Below the pieces are notes generated by a model that made no database searches, had not been told where the DNA came from, and saw only the letters and a list, made by a program, of their open reading frames with translations. A DNA stretch of 21,330 nucleotides. Origin: Coriobacteriaceae bacterium AM100-PB1-1D-6A (GTDB lineage: Bacteria > Actinomycetota > Coriobacteriia > Coriobacteriales > Coriobacteriaceae). The stretch lies in assembly GCA_027660625.1 (NCBI GenBank), contig JAQDNC010000021.1, positions 1 to 21,330 of the forward strand. Direction: 5' to 3'. Both the position numbers and the translations under genes were made by a program. Shown piece by piece: positions 1-8,081 of this stretch (position 1 is the stretch's first letter; each line of letters starts with the position of its first letter).

Positions 1-59
1 AGCTGGTCACCAAGCACAACCTCAAGTACCGCCGCTACTACCACCAGTTCGACTACTAA
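1..59 (+). CDS. C-terminal end of an unidentified protein (partial)
   Basis: The open frame entering from the left edge (codons beginning at base 3) reads LVTKHNLKYRRYYHQFDY and stops at TAA 57-59. The tail is basic and rich in tyrosine. Eighteen residues are too few to identify the family. A strong intrinsic terminator follows about 50 bases later, as expected for the last gene of a transcription unit. That this is a real coding end is inferred from the open frame, the GC-rich codon choice and the terminator. Confidence 0.5.
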   Translation, partial: LVTKHNLKYRRYYHQFDY

Positions 60-111
60 GAGCTGGTCACGGGTCCGATATCTTGGCTGGTTGATATCTC
101 GACCCTGCACA

Positions 112-143
112 AGGGCGTCCGCAATTGCGCGGGCGCCCTTTTT
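112..143 (+). terminator. Intrinsic terminator after the left-edge gene
   Basis: GGGCGTCCGC (113-122) pairs with GCGGGCGCCC (129-138), giving ten base pairs including one G-U around the six-base loop AATTGC, followed by five T (139-143). This is a classical Rho-independent terminator. It separates the left-edge gene from the his operon. Confidence 0.88.
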
Positions 144-321
144 GCGTTGTGACAAGAGACTGCTGCTAACCGCTTGCCCTATGTTTCCAAATGAATACGG
201 TGTGAGCCGAGGAGGACGATTCTCCCCGCAAACACTCTAGTATGCTAAAGTACCCAGAAGACCGGCGGAGCTATGCCGGTCTTTCGTTCTATATGAAACA
301 CAGCATGAGGAGGCTCACCAG
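144..321 (+). promoter_or_regulatory. his operon promoter and leader region with stem-loop
   Basis: This region carries the start signals of the his operon. A possible -10 (TATGCT, 241-246) has only a weak -35 (around 218-224). Just downstream, AGACCGGC (259-266) pairs with GCCGGTCT (275-282) around an eight-base loop, followed by TTCGTTCT, so the leader would begin with a stable hairpin about 40 bases before the start codon. I see no T-box antiterminator sequence. A ten-codon frame at 293-325 overlaps the hisZG start but has one His codon and no ribosome site, so it is not a convincing attenuator peptide. GAGGAGG at 307-313 is the hisZG ribosome binding site. Confidence 0.4.
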
Positions 322-2037
322 ATGACGGCCACACCGTGGGGATTCCGGGACATATTGCCCGAGGAGGCTCAGGCGCGCGAGGAGATCGCGCTGACGGTGA
401 AGGGCTGCTTTAGGGAGCATCATTACCTGCCGGTCGAGACGCCGCTACTCGAGGACAAGGGTTCGCTCGAGGAAGGCGGCCGCATCGCGGATACGCCGTT
501 TAAGCTCTTTGATGACGACGGTCGCCTGCTGGTGGTCCGTCCCGACAACACGCTGCCGATCGTTCGCCTGGTTTCGACTCGCATGCGCGCGGCCGACCTG
601 CCCCTGCGCCTTCGCTACGAGGCGCCGGTGGTTCGCGAGTGCCAGCGCAATGCCGGCGGCTCGCGCCAGTTTACACAGCTGGGCTTTGAGCTTATCGGTG
701 CGGGCGATACCGCGGGCGATGTCGAGATTGTCTCGCTCGTGGCCGAGGCGGTGCGCAAGCTGGCGCTGCCCGATGCACGCATTATCGCAGGTAGCGTGCG
801 TCCGTTTAAGGAACTGCTCGCGGCGTGCGAGGATCGCGAGCTGGCTGCCGAGGCCCTGCGCTGCGTGCACGCCAACGACTTTGTGGGCCTCGATGCCCGC
901 GTGGCGGCAAGCACCGAGTCCGATGCCGTCAAGGCCGCCATTAGCGAGCTGCCGCGTCTGCACGGCGGTGCCGAGGTACTCGACCGCGTGGACGCGCTGC
1001 TGGAGGCCGCCGGTATCGTCGCGCCGCTGACGCGCGAGCTGCGTGCCCTGGTTGAGGGCCTGGCACCCGAGGACGCCCAGGTGCTGTCGTTCGACTTCTC
1101 CATCATGAACTCTTTCGATTACTACACGGGCCTGGTCTTTAAGGCTTATGCCGGCGGCCTGCCCGATCCGGTCGGTTCGGGCGGACGCTACGACTCCATC
1201 TTTACCGGCGCATTTGGCGACGGCATCGAGGTACCGGCGGCGGGTTTTGCCTTTTCGCTCGAGCGTCTGGAGGCCGCGCGCACCTCGGCCGAGGACGCCG
1301 CTTCCGACGGCGATCACGCCGTGGGTCGCGGCGCCGAGGGTCCGCTGCGCATCGCCGTGCCCAAGGGCTCGCTCAAGGCCGACACGCTCGACGTGCTCGA
1401 GGCCGCGGGCTTGGACGTCTCTGAGCTGCGTGACCCCGGCCGTCACCTGATCGTGCGCGGCCGCGACACGCGTGTCGGCGAGGGCGCGGTCGGCGATATC
1501 GAGTTTGTCATCGTGCGCCCCAGCGACGCGCCTGCTTTTGTGGGCTGTGGCGGTGCCGATTGCGGCATCTGCGGCTGGGATTCGCTTATCGAGGCAGACC
1601 TCAACCTGCTGCAGCTGGTCGACCTGGGCTATGGCCTGTGCACCTTTATCGAGGCGGAGCCCGCATGGCGCGCCGGTCAGGCCGAGCGCAACTATGCTCG
1701 CCGCGGGTCGCTTCGCGTGGCAACCAAGTATCCGCGCATCGCGAGTGCCTGGTATGCCGAGCGCGGCGTGAACGCCGACATCGTTTCGCTGCACGGCAAC
1801 ATCGAGCTGGGCCCCATCGTCGGCATGACCGATCGCATCGTGGATATTACCGCCACGGGCGCCACGCTGCGCGACAACGACCTGGTCATCACCGGTCGCA
1901 TCATGGACTGCACGGCCCGCTTCTTTGTCAACCCGGGTGCCGCGCGCCTTGATCCGCGCGTACGCAATCTGGCAGATCGCCTGGCCGCGGCCGTTAAGGA
2001 CAAGCATTTTGAGCCCGTCGCGGGCTCGGCACAATAG
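322..2037 (+). CDS. hisZG: Fused HisZ-HisG: ATP phosphoribosyltransferase regulatory + catalytic subunit
   Basis: Catalyses the first histidine step, ATP + PRPP to phosphoribosyl-ATP, in the cytoplasm. Residues 1 to about 320 are a class II aminoacyl-tRNA-synthetase-like HisZ: TPWGFRDILP at 4-13, RPDNTLPIVRL at 73-83, SRQFTQLGFELIG at 114-126 and GSGGRYD at 285-291. A linker of about 20 residues leads into a short-form HisG from 341: RIAVPKGSL at 343-351, DCGICGWDSLIE at 413-424 and the PRPP-loop-like DITATGATLRDN at 508-519. Short HisG enzymes lack the C-terminal histidine-binding domain and need HisZ; normally these are separate proteins of about 320-390 and 210 residues. The single uninterrupted frame, with no internal start needed, shows a real fusion. 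The ATG follows GAGGAGG with good spacing. First gene of the operon; 105 bases separate it from hisD. Confidence 0.93.
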   Translation: MTATPWGFRDILPEEAQAREEIALTVKGCFREHHYLPVETPLLEDKGSLEEGGRIADTPFKLFDDDGRLLVVRPDNTLPIVRLVSTRMRAADLPLRLRYEAPVVRECQRNAGGSRQFTQLGFELIGAGDTAGDVEIVSLVAEAVRKLALPDARIIAGSVRPFKELLAACEDRELAAEALRCVHANDFVGLDARVAASTESDAVKAAISELPRLHGGAEVLDRVDALLEAAGIVAPLTRELRALVEGLAPEDAQVLSFDFSIMNSFDYYTGLVFKAYAGGLPDPVGSGGRYDSIFTGAFGDGIEVPAAGFAFSLERLEAARTSAEDAASDGDHAVGRGAEGPLRIAVPKGSLKADTLDVLEAAGLDVSELRDPGRHLIVRGRDTRVGEGAVGDIEFVIVRPSDAPAFVGCGGADCGICGWDSLIEADLNLLQLVDLGYGLCTFIEAEPAWRAGQAERNYARRGSLRVATKYPRIASAWYAERGVNADIVSLHGNIELGPIVGMTDRIVDITATGATLRDNDLVITGRIMDCTARFFVNPGAARLDPRVRNLADRLAAAVKDKHFEPVAGSAQ

Positions 2038-2142
2038 CGCGAGCGCGCACGGGCGCCCCAACGTACGGGCTGCGGGCCGATTGGCGCCGCCGCCCGGTCT
2101 CTCGTTTTTCGAACATAACCTCGACCGATAGGGGATACCGAT

Positions 2143-3579
2143 ATGAAGACCATCAAACTTGCTCCCGGTGAGCGCCTCGTTACCAACCAACTCAACCGTA
2201 AGGGCGTGCTGCCGCAAAACATCGTCGACGCCGCCCGCGATATCGTGGCCAACGTGCGCGCCAATGGCGATGCCGCGGTGCGCGACTACTGTCGGCGTTT
2301 TGACGGCGTTGAGCTGCAGAGCTTCCGTCTGCCGCAAGAGCAGATCGATGCCGCGCTCGAAGGCCTCGATCCGGCCTTTGTCGCCGCGCTCGAGAAGGCC
2401 GCGCGCCAGATTCGCGAGTTCCACCAGCGCGAGGTCGAACAGAGCTGGTTTACCACGCGCCCGGACGGCACGATGCTCGGCGTTAAGGTGACCCCGTTCG
2501 CGGCGGCTGGCATCTATGTGCCGGGCGGTCGCGCGCAGTATCCCTCCACGGTGCTCATGAACGCCATTCCCGCCAAGGTTGCCGGCGTCAAGCGCGTGGT
2601 TATGGTGACCCCGCCGCAAAAAGACGGCCTGATCAGCCCCTACACGCTCGCCGCGGCAAAGCTCGGCGGCGTGGACGAAATCTATATGGTGGGCGGCGCC
2701 CAGGCCGTGGCCGCGCTGGCATACGGTACCGAGACCATTCCGCGTGTCGATAAAATCACCGGTCCGGGCAACGCCTTTGTCGCCGCGGCCAAGCAGATTG
2801 TCTCGGGCGACGTGGGAATCGACATGGTCGCTGGCCCCTCCGAGGTCTGCGTACTGGCCGATGCCACGGCCAAGCCCATGGTGGTCGCGGCAGACCTGAT
2901 GGCCCAGGCCGAGCACGATCCGCTGGCAGCCTGCTATCTGGTGACTTGCGACGAGCAGTTTGCGCGCGAGGTCGAGGCTGGTATCGACATTCTGGTGGCG
3001 CAGTCGCCGCGTGCCGAGATCACGCGCGCCTCGCTCGACAACGAAGGCACCATCGTGGTGGCCGCCGATATGGCTGCCGCCGTCGAGGCCGTGAACACCG
3101 TGGCGCCCGAGCACCTGGAGCTGCACTGCAAGGATGCGATGGGCCTGCTCGGCGGCATTCGCAACGCCGGCGCCATCTTTGTGGGCGCCTGGAGCTCCGA
3201 GCCGCTCGGCGATTATGTTGCCGGCCCCAACCACACGCTGCCGACCGGCGGCACGGCCATGTTCTCCAACCCGCTTTCGGTCGAAGAGTTCGTTAAGCGC
3301 TCGAGCGTCATTTGCTATACGCCCGAGGGCCTGCTCTCCGACGCTCCCGCCACACAGCGTCTGGCCGAGGCCGAGGGCCTGTGGGCGCACGCGCTATCCG
3401 CCGCCCTGCGTCGCCGTGTGCTGGAGCAGGGCGAGGATGCCGTGAGTGCCGAGTCTCTGGCCGCGGCCGACCTGACCAAGGTCGCTTGGCCGGGTGACGC
3501 CGTGGCGACGGTTGCCGAGGGCGTTGACCTGGCGGCTGCGGGCGCGGATGGCGTTGGCGCGACCGGCGAGGAGGCCTAA
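2143..3579 (+). CDS. hisD: Histidinol dehydrogenase
   Basis: Performs the last two oxidations, histidinol to histidinal to histidine, with NAD+ and a zinc ion. Visible hallmarks: [17 protein letters not shown] at 206-222, MVAGPSEV at 228-235, the zinc-ligand segment AQAEH (Gln255, His258), the catalytic PEHLE (Glu323, His324), [15 protein letters not shown] (Asp357, His364) and a likely last zinc ligand His416. At 478 residues it is about 45 longer than typical HisD. The excess is an Ala/Gly/Glu-rich tail after about residue 440 with no recognisable motif, probably disordered. The start is supported by AGGGGAT just upstream. hisC begins one base after the stop codon, so the two are probably translationally coupled. 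Confidence 0.96.
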   Translation: MKTIKLAPGERLVTNQLNRKGVLPQNIVDAARDIVANVRANGDAAVRDYCRRFDGVELQSFRLPQEQIDAALEGLDPAFVAALEKAARQIREFHQREVEQSWFTTRPDGTMLGVKVTPFAAAGIYVPGGRAQYPSTVLMNAIPAKVAGVKRVVMVTPPQKDGLISPYTLAAAKLGGVDEIYMVGGAQAVAALAYGTETIPRVDKITGPGNAFVAAAKQIVSGDVGIDMVAGPSEVCVLADATAKPMVVAADLMAQAEHDPLAACYLVTCDEQFAREVEAGIDILVAQSPRAEITRASLDNEGTIVVAADMAAAVEAVNTVAPEHLELHCKDAMGLLGGIRNAGAIFVGAWSSEPLGDYVAGPNHTLPTGGTAMFSNPLSVEEFVKRSSVICYTPEGLLSDAPATQRLAEAEGLWAHALSAALRRRVLEQGEDAVSAESLAAADLTKVAWPGDAVATVAEGVDLAAAGADGVGATGEEA

Positions 3580-3580
3580 C

Positions 3581-4696
3581 ATGGCCGAACTCACGCCGCG
3601 CATGAAGGAGCTCGTCCAGCCCTACCTGGCCGGCATTGAGCCCTATGATCCCAACTTTACGCCCACGCGCATCAATCTTTCGGCCAACGAGAACACCTAT
3701 CCCGTGCCCGCTGTCGTGCGCAAGGCGGTTGATGCGGCCTTGGCTGCTACGCCGCTCAACCGCTACCCCGATCCCATGTCCAACGACCTGCGCGACGAGC
3801 TTGCCGCTTGGCATGGCGTGGCTCGCGAGAATATCTGCGTGGGCAACGGCGGCGACGAGTTGCTCTATAACTACCTGCTGGCGTTTGGCGGCGCGGGACG
3901 GACCTTGCTCAACTGCCCGCCGTGCTTTAGCGAGTACGCGTTCTTTGCGTCGCTTTGTCAGACCGAGGTGCGCGATGTGTGGCGCGATCCGGTAACCTTT
4001 GAGCTCGACCAAGCGGCTGTGCTCGCCGTGGCGCCGGAGTGCAACCTGGCCATCGTGACCTCGCCCAACAATCCCACGGGCGATGTGGCACCGCTCGACT
4101 TTGTCGCGGCCCTGTGCGATGCGTGCCCCGGCATGGTCATGGTCGACGAGGCCTACGTTGAGTTTGCGGACGATTCGTTTGGCGCGGCCACCACGGCGCA
4201 GGGGCTTATCGCCGAGCATCCCAACCTGGTGATTCTGCATACGCTGTCCAAGGCGTTTGGCGCCGCCGGCACGCGTCTGGGCTATGTGATCGCGGCGCCC
4301 GAGGTCATCGATGTGTTTGCGGCGATTCGCCAAATCTACTCGGTTAACGTGCTAAGCCAGGCCGCCGCGCTTGCCTGCGTACGTGCCCGCGATGCGTACG
4401 CACCCGTGGTGGCACAGGTTGCATCTGAGCGCGAGCGCGAGCTGTGCGCCCTACGCGCAATGGCTGCCGAGGGTCTGCCCGTGGAGGCGTGGCCGAGCGC
4501 GGCGAACTTTGTGCTCGTGCGCACGCCGCATGCCACGCGCGTGCGCGAGCGTCTGCGCGACGAGTATTCGATTTTGGTGCGCGACTTTAGCTACGCGCCG
4601 GGGCTCGCGGACTGCCTGCGCATTACCGTGGGCACCCCGCAGGAAAACGACGAGGTACTGGCAGCGTTTGCCGCGCTGGTGAAGGAGGAGATGTAG
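3581..4696 (+). CDS. hisC: Histidinol-phosphate aminotransferase
   Basis: PLP enzyme that transfers an amino group from glutamate to imidazole-acetol phosphate, giving histidinol phosphate. Fold-type I landmarks: LSANENTYPVP at 33-43, RYPDP at 61-65, SPNNPTG at 161-167, DEAY at 189-192, the PLP lysine in HTLSKAFGAAGTRLGY (Lys224) and the carboxylate-binding Arg347 in CLRITVGTP. Length 371 is normal. The frame is open further upstream inside hisD, but the ATG at 3581 begins the family sequence and follows GGCGAGGAGG one base after the hisD stop. The TAG stop directly abuts the hisB ATG. Confidence 0.95.
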   Translation: MAELTPRMKELVQPYLAGIEPYDPNFTPTRINLSANENTYPVPAVVRKAVDAALAATPLNRYPDPMSNDLRDELAAWHGVARENICVGNGGDELLYNYLLAFGGAGRTLLNCPPCFSEYAFFASLCQTEVRDVWRDPVTFELDQAAVLAVAPECNLAIVTSPNNPTGDVAPLDFVAALCDACPGMVMVDEAYVEFADDSFGAATTAQGLIAEHPNLVILHTLSKAFGAAGTRLGYVIAAPEVIDVFAAIRQIYSVNVLSQAAALACVRARDAYAPVVAQVASERERELCALRAMAAEGLPVEAWPSAANFVLVRTPHATRVRERLRDEYSILVRDFSYAPGLADCLRITVGTPQENDEVLAAFAALVKEEM

Positions 4697-5284
4697 ATGG
4701 ACCGCTATGCCGAGGTAACCCGCAAGACGGGCGAGACCGACATTGTCGTAAAGCTCGACCTGGACGGATCTGGCGTGTGCGATATCTCGACCGGCGTGCC
4801 GTTTTTCGACCACATGCTCAACGCTTTTGGCCGCCATGGTCTGTTCGATCTGACGGTGCACGCGGTGGGCGACGTCGAGGTCGATGCGCATCACACCGTC
4901 GAGGACACGGGTATTGTACTGGGCGAGGCGTTTCGCCAGGCGCTGGGCGACAAGGTGGGCATTACGCGCTTTGCCGACGCGGCGATCGCCATGGACGAGA
5001 CGCTTGTGATGGCTGCCGTTGATATTTCGGGCCGTGGGCAGGCCTACTGCGAGCTGCCCGTACCGACTGAGCGCGTGGGCAGCTTCGATACCGAGCTGGC
5101 CGTCGAGTTCTTCTACGCCTTTGCGCGCGACGCCAAGCTCACTCTGCACGTGCGCGAACTGGCGGGCGGCAACTCGCATCACATTATCGAGGCCGCCTTT
5201 AAGGCCGTGGGCCGCACGATGCGCCAAGCCTGTGAGCTGGACCCTCGCGTGCAGGGCATCCCCAGCACCAAGGGTTCACTGTAA
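4697..5284 (+). CDS. hisB: Imidazoleglycerol-phosphate dehydratase
   Basis: Dehydrates imidazole glycerol phosphate to imidazole-acetol phosphate using manganese. The 195-residue protein is the monofunctional type, without the N-terminal phosphatase domain of the enterobacterial bifunctional HisB. Signatures: FFDHMLNAFGRHG at 36-48, metal-ligand motif DAHHTVED at 63-70 and the second metal motif SHHIIEAAFKA at 160-170. Because there is no phosphatase domain, histidinol-phosphate dephosphorylation must come from another gene; the PHP protein at 8666-9577 fits. The start codon directly follows the hisC stop, with GGAGGAG inside the hisC 3' end as ribosome site. Confidence 0.96.
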   Translation: MDRYAEVTRKTGETDIVVKLDLDGSGVCDISTGVPFFDHMLNAFGRHGLFDLTVHAVGDVEVDAHHTVEDTGIVLGEAFRQALGDKVGITRFADAAIAMDETLVMAAVDISGRGQAYCELPVPTERVGSFDTELAVEFFYAFARDAKLTLHVRELAGGNSHHIIEAAFKAVGRTMRQACELDPRVQGIPSTKGSL

Positions 5285-5296
5285 CCGCCACAAGGG

Positions 5297-5340
5297 TAAA
5301 AACCACCACGAAGGTGCCTGTCCCCTTTGTGGTGGTTTTG
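5297..5340 (+). repeat. Long perfect hairpin between hisB and hisH
   Basis: AAAACCACCAC (5299-5309) is exactly complementary to GTGGTGGTTTT (5329-5339), and pairing continues inward (GAAGG against CCTTT with one G-U), giving about 16 continuous base pairs around a short loop. It fills most of the 80-base hisB-hisH gap and ends about 13 bases before the hisH ribosome site. The T4 end makes it weakly terminator-like. It may be a dispersed repeat, an mRNA-stabilising structure or an attenuating terminator inside the operon. Confidence 0.7.
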
Positions 5341-5364
5341 GATGATGGGAAAAGGGAGGGTCGC

Positions 5365-6066
5365 GTGGGCGAACCGAAGATTGTGGTGGTCGACTACCAC
5401 AAGGGCAACTTGTCGAGCGTTGTGCGCGGGCTTGCGCGCGCCGGTGCCGCCGCCTGCACGTCGGACGATCCGGAGCAGATCCGCAACGCCGACGGCCTGG
5501 TCATCCCGGGCGTGGGCGCGTTCTATGACGCGATTGTCTTTATGCGCCAAAGCGGCGAGGCGGCGGCCGTGCTCGACGCCGTTGCCGCCGGAACTCCGCT
5601 GCTCGGCATCTGCCTGGGCCTTCAGCTATTTTTTGAGCGCGGCAACGAGGGCGTGCCGGCGGACGAAGGCGCGGACGCGGACGACGATGCCTCCGAGCAG
5701 GCTGGCGGTCCCTGGGTCGATGGCCTGGGTATTATGCGCGGCTCGTGCACACGCTTGGAGTCGAGCCGCCTGAAGGTGCCGCACGTGGGCTGGGACCAGG
5801 TGCACATGACGCCCGCCGGCGCGGCCGATCCGCTGCTTGCTGGTTTTGCCGAGGGTGCCAACATGTACTTTACCCACAGCTACGCGGTGGCCGACGACGC
5901 CGATGCCGCCGATGTGCTGGCGCGCACGCACTATACGCGGAGCTTCCCGTGCATCGTGCGCCATGGCAACGTGTGGGGCTGCCAGTTCCATCCCGAGAAA
6001 TCCTCCGCGCTGGGTCAGCGCATCCTTAAGAACTTCGTCAACATCGTCGAGGAGGCTGGCCGATGA
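5365..6066 (+). CDS. hisH: Imidazole glycerol phosphate synthase, glutaminase subunit
   Basis: Class I glutamine amidotransferase that passes ammonia to HisF. Landmarks counted from the chosen start: VVDYHKGNLSSV at 9-20, PGVGAFYDA at 48-56, nucleophile Cys83 in GICLGLQLFFE, VPHVGWDQV at 138-146, and His209/Glu211 of QFHPEKS. The GTG at 5365 is preferred because AAGGGAGGG lies just upstream and family homology begins within a few residues; the ATG at 5314 lies in the intergenic hairpin. At 233 residues it is somewhat longer than usual owing to an acidic insert at about 99-112 (ADEGADADDDASEQ). It overlaps hisA by four bases (ATGA). Confidence 0.93.
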   Translation: MGEPKIVVVDYHKGNLSSVVRGLARAGAAACTSDDPEQIRNADGLVIPGVGAFYDAIVFMRQSGEAAAVLDAVAAGTPLLGICLGLQLFFERGNEGVPADEGADADDDASEQAGGPWVDGLGIMRGSCTRLESSRLKVPHVGWDQVHMTPAGAADPLLAGFAEGANMYFTHSYAVADDADAADVLARTHYTRSFPCIVRHGNVWGCQFHPEKSSALGQRILKNFVNIVEEAGR

Positions 6067-6806
6067 TCCTGTTTCCCGCAATCGATCTGATCGGCGGCAA
6101 GGTCGTGCGCCTGGAGCGTGGCGACCGCAGCCGCTGCAAGGTATATTCCGACGACCCCGTGGCCGTTGCTCGCTCGTTTGCCGAGCAGGGCGCAAGCTGG
6201 GTGCACGTCGTCGACCTGTCCGCTGCCTTTGGCGAGGACGAGGACACATGCGCTGCCAACTCGGCGGCGATTAAGGCCATCTGCGGCGTCAACGGTCTGT
6301 CCGTGGACGTGGGCGGCGGCGTCCGCTCGCTCGCGCGCATCGACGAGTTGGCCGGCTACGGTGCGCGCCGCATTGCGCTGGGCACCGTGCTGGTGACCGA
6401 GCCGGGTTTTGCCGAGGTGGCAGCCAAAGGTTTTGGCGAGCTGTTGGTGGCCGACATTGCCGCATACGACGGCCAGGTCAAGGTGAACGGCTGGCGTGAT
6501 GGCGCGGGCGTGGCACTCGACGATGCCGTGGCACAGCTCACCGAGCTGGGTTTTAAGCACCTGGTCTACACCGACATCGCGCGTGACGGCATGCAGACGG
6601 GCATCGATGTGGCGGCGTATCGCCATGTGGCCGAGGTCGCGGGCTTTCCCGTCGTGGCATCGGGTGGCATCTCGACGCTCGACGACATCCGTGCGCTGGC
6701 CGCAGTGGGTGAGGGCGCGATTGAAGGTGCTATTACCGGTCGCGCGCTCTACGAGGGCAACTTTACGCTGGTACAGGCGCTGGCCGCCGCCCGAGGGGAG
6801 GAGTAG
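6063..6806 (+). CDS. hisA: ProFAR isomerase (phosphoribosylformimino-AICAR ribotide isomerase)
   Basis: TIM-barrel enzyme doing the Amadori rearrangement of ProFAR to PRFAR. Catalytic Asp8 lies in FPAIDLIGGKVVRL, the second acid is Asp171 in TDIARDGMQTG, and phosphate-binding turns are VDVGGGVRS (81-89) and VVASGGIST (197-205), with ITGRALYEG at 224-232. Length 247 is typical. Some actinobacteria have the dual-substrate PriA that also serves tryptophan synthesis; I cannot decide between HisA and PriA by eye, and the window holds no trp genes. Starts inside the last codons of hisH and ends three bases before hisF. Confidence 0.93.
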   Translation: MILFPAIDLIGGKVVRLERGDRSRCKVYSDDPVAVARSFAEQGASWVHVVDLSAAFGEDEDTCAANSAAIKAICGVNGLSVDVGGGVRSLARIDELAGYGARRIALGTVLVTEPGFAEVAAKGFGELLVADIAAYDGQVKVNGWRDGAGVALDDAVAQLTELGFKHLVYTDIARDGMQTGIDVAAYRHVAEVAGFPVVASGGISTLDDIRALAAVGEGAIEGAITGRALYEGNFTLVQALAAARGEE

Positions 6807-6809
6807 TCC

Positions 6810-7592
6810 ATGCTTACCAAACGTGTGATTCCCTGCCTGGACGTCAAGGACGGCCGTGTGGTCAAGGGCGTCAACTTTGTGAGCTTACGCGATGCGGGTG
6901 ATCCGGTGGAGCTGGCGCGTGCCTATGACCGCGAGGGTGCGGACGAGGTCGTCTTCCTGGACATTACCGCCACGAGCGACAACCGTGCGACGACTATCGA
7001 GATGGCGGCGCATGCGGCCGAGGAGCTCGCTATTCCCTATACCGTGGGTGGCGGTTTCCGCGACTTGGCGGGCATGCGGACCATGGTTGCCGCCGGTGCC
7101 GATAAGGTGTCGCTCAACTCTGCCGCCGTGCGTGACCCGTCGCTGATCAGCCAGGCTGCCGCGGCGTTTGGCAGCCAGGCCGTGGTCGTGGCGATCGATG
7201 CCAAGCGCGTTGGTTTGCCCGGCGCATCCGGTGCCGACAAGTGGGAGGTCTTCACGGCGGGCGGTCGCAACGCCACGGGTATCGATGCGGTGGCGTGGGC
7301 CGAGGAAGCGGCTCGTCGCGGCGCCGGTGAGATCTTGCTCACCAGCATGGATCGCGACGGCACCAAGGCTGGCTTCGACCTGGCACTCACCCGCGCCGTG
7401 GCGCGCGCGGTGCCGATCCCGGTGATCGCAAGCGGCGGCGTGGGCACGCTCGAGCATTTTGCCGAGGGCGTGATCGAGGGCGAGGCCGATGCCGTGCTGG
7501 CGGCCAGCGTCTTTCACTTTGGAACTTTCAGCATTCGCCAGGTGAAGGAGTATATGGCCAGCCAAGGCATCCCTGTGAGGCTGGACTTCTAG
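6810..7592 (+). CDS. hisF: Imidazole glycerol phosphate synthase, cyclase subunit
   Basis: TIM-barrel partner of HisH. It uses the ammonia made there to convert PRFAR into imidazole glycerol phosphate and AICAR. Catalytic Asp11 lies in [16 protein letters not shown], Asp130 in [13 protein letters not shown] (79-85), [10 protein letters not shown] (101-110), [12 protein letters not shown] (179-190), VIASGGVGT (205-213) and the C-terminal GIPVRLDF are all typical. Length 260 is normal. The ATG follows GGGGAGGAG. It is the last gene before the 147-base gap with the long hairpin, and the only operon junction apart from hisZG-hisD and hisB-hisH with a real gap. Confidence 0.96.
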   Translation: MLTKRVIPCLDVKDGRVVKGVNFVSLRDAGDPVELARAYDREGADEVVFLDITATSDNRATTIEMAAHAAEELAIPYTVGGGFRDLAGMRTMVAAGADKVSLNSAAVRDPSLISQAAAAFGSQAVVVAIDAKRVGLPGASGADKWEVFTAGGRNATGIDAVAWAEEAARRGAGEILLTSMDRDGTKAGFDLALTRAVARAVPIPVIASGGVGTLEHFAEGVIEGEADAVLAASVFHFGTFSIRQVKEYMASQGIPVRLDF

Positions 7593-7601
7593 TGCTGCGG
7601 C

Positions 7602-7695
7602 TTGCCCAGGCACCGCATCTTGCCGCTCAAACCGTCGCTCGCGTACCAAAGTACGCGTCGCTCCTCTTTCGCGGCAACCTGCGGCACCTGGACAA
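7602..7695 (+). repeat. 94-base imperfect palindrome between hisF and hisI
   Basis: The outer arms 7602-7626 and 7671-7695 are complementary at 20 of 25 positions. At the tip CGCGTAC (7640-7646) pairs perfectly with GTACGCG (7651-7657) around CAAA. The octamer CGTCGCTC appears on both sides of the tip (7633-7640 and 7656-7663). The whole gap therefore folds into one long rod. No T-run follows, so it is not a simple terminator. It looks like a dispersed intergenic palindrome, but copy number cannot be judged from one window. Confidence 0.75.
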
Positions 7696-7739
7696 CCCTC
7701 GCCGACCTGTGGGATTTCGTTTGTTACTTGGGAGAAATG

Positions 7740-8081
7740 ATGACTGAGGTAATAAATGCTACCGAGCTTAAATACGACGCCCGCGGGCTGATTCCTTGCG
7801 TGGTTCAGCAGCATGACACCGGTGAGGTGCTTATGGTTGCTTGGATGAACGAGGAATCGGTGGGGCTGACGCTCAAGACCGGGACCACGTGGTTTTGGAG
7901 TCGCAGCCGTCAGGAGCTCTGGAACAAGGGCGCGACGAGTGGCAACATGCAGGAGGTCAAGGAGCTCTGGGCCGACTGCGATAGCGATACGCTGCTGGTC
8001 AAGGTGGACTCACCGGGCCCGGCCTGCCATACCGGCAACCGTACCTGCTTCTTTAAGCGCGTGGAAGGGGGAGTGCGATGA
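7740..8081 (+). CDS. hisI: Phosphoribosyl-AMP cyclohydrolase
   Basis: Third pathway step, a zinc-dependent opening of the adenine ring of PR-AMP. Monofunctional, without the HisE domain that is fused in many bacteria. Motifs: VAWMNEESV (33-41), [17 protein letters not shown] (53-69), the acidic/zinc segment DCDSDTLL (79-86), and zinc cysteines in [13 protein letters not shown] (Cys96, Cys103). Two adjacent ATGs, 7737 and 7740, follow GGGAG at 7730-7734; the second has the better five-base spacing, so 113 residues. The frame stays open upstream through the palindrome, but no homologous sequence lies there. The stop overlaps the next gene by four bases. Confidence 0.94.
   Translation: MTEVINATELKYDARGLIPCVVQQHDTGEVLMVAWMNEESVGLTLKTGTTWFWSRSRQELWNKGATSGNMQEVKELWADCDSDTLLVKVDSPGPACHTGNRTCFFKRVEGGVR

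Noticed and set aside
293..325. Ten-codon leader peptide overlapping the hisZG start
   Set aside because: Only one His codon and no Shine-Dalgarno sequence; not a plausible histidine attenuator.
2038..2142. GC-rich stretch with a TTTTT between hisZG and hisD as an internal terminator
   Set aside because: CGGGC and GCCCG can pair, but across a long loop and eight or more bases from the T-run; too weak to call.
445..3390. A 981-residue open frame on the minus strand opposite hisZG and hisD
   Set aside because: Long antisense frames are common in GC-rich DNA. Its translation is low-complexity, His/Arg/Gly-rich and matches no family, while the plus strand encodes two certain enzymes.
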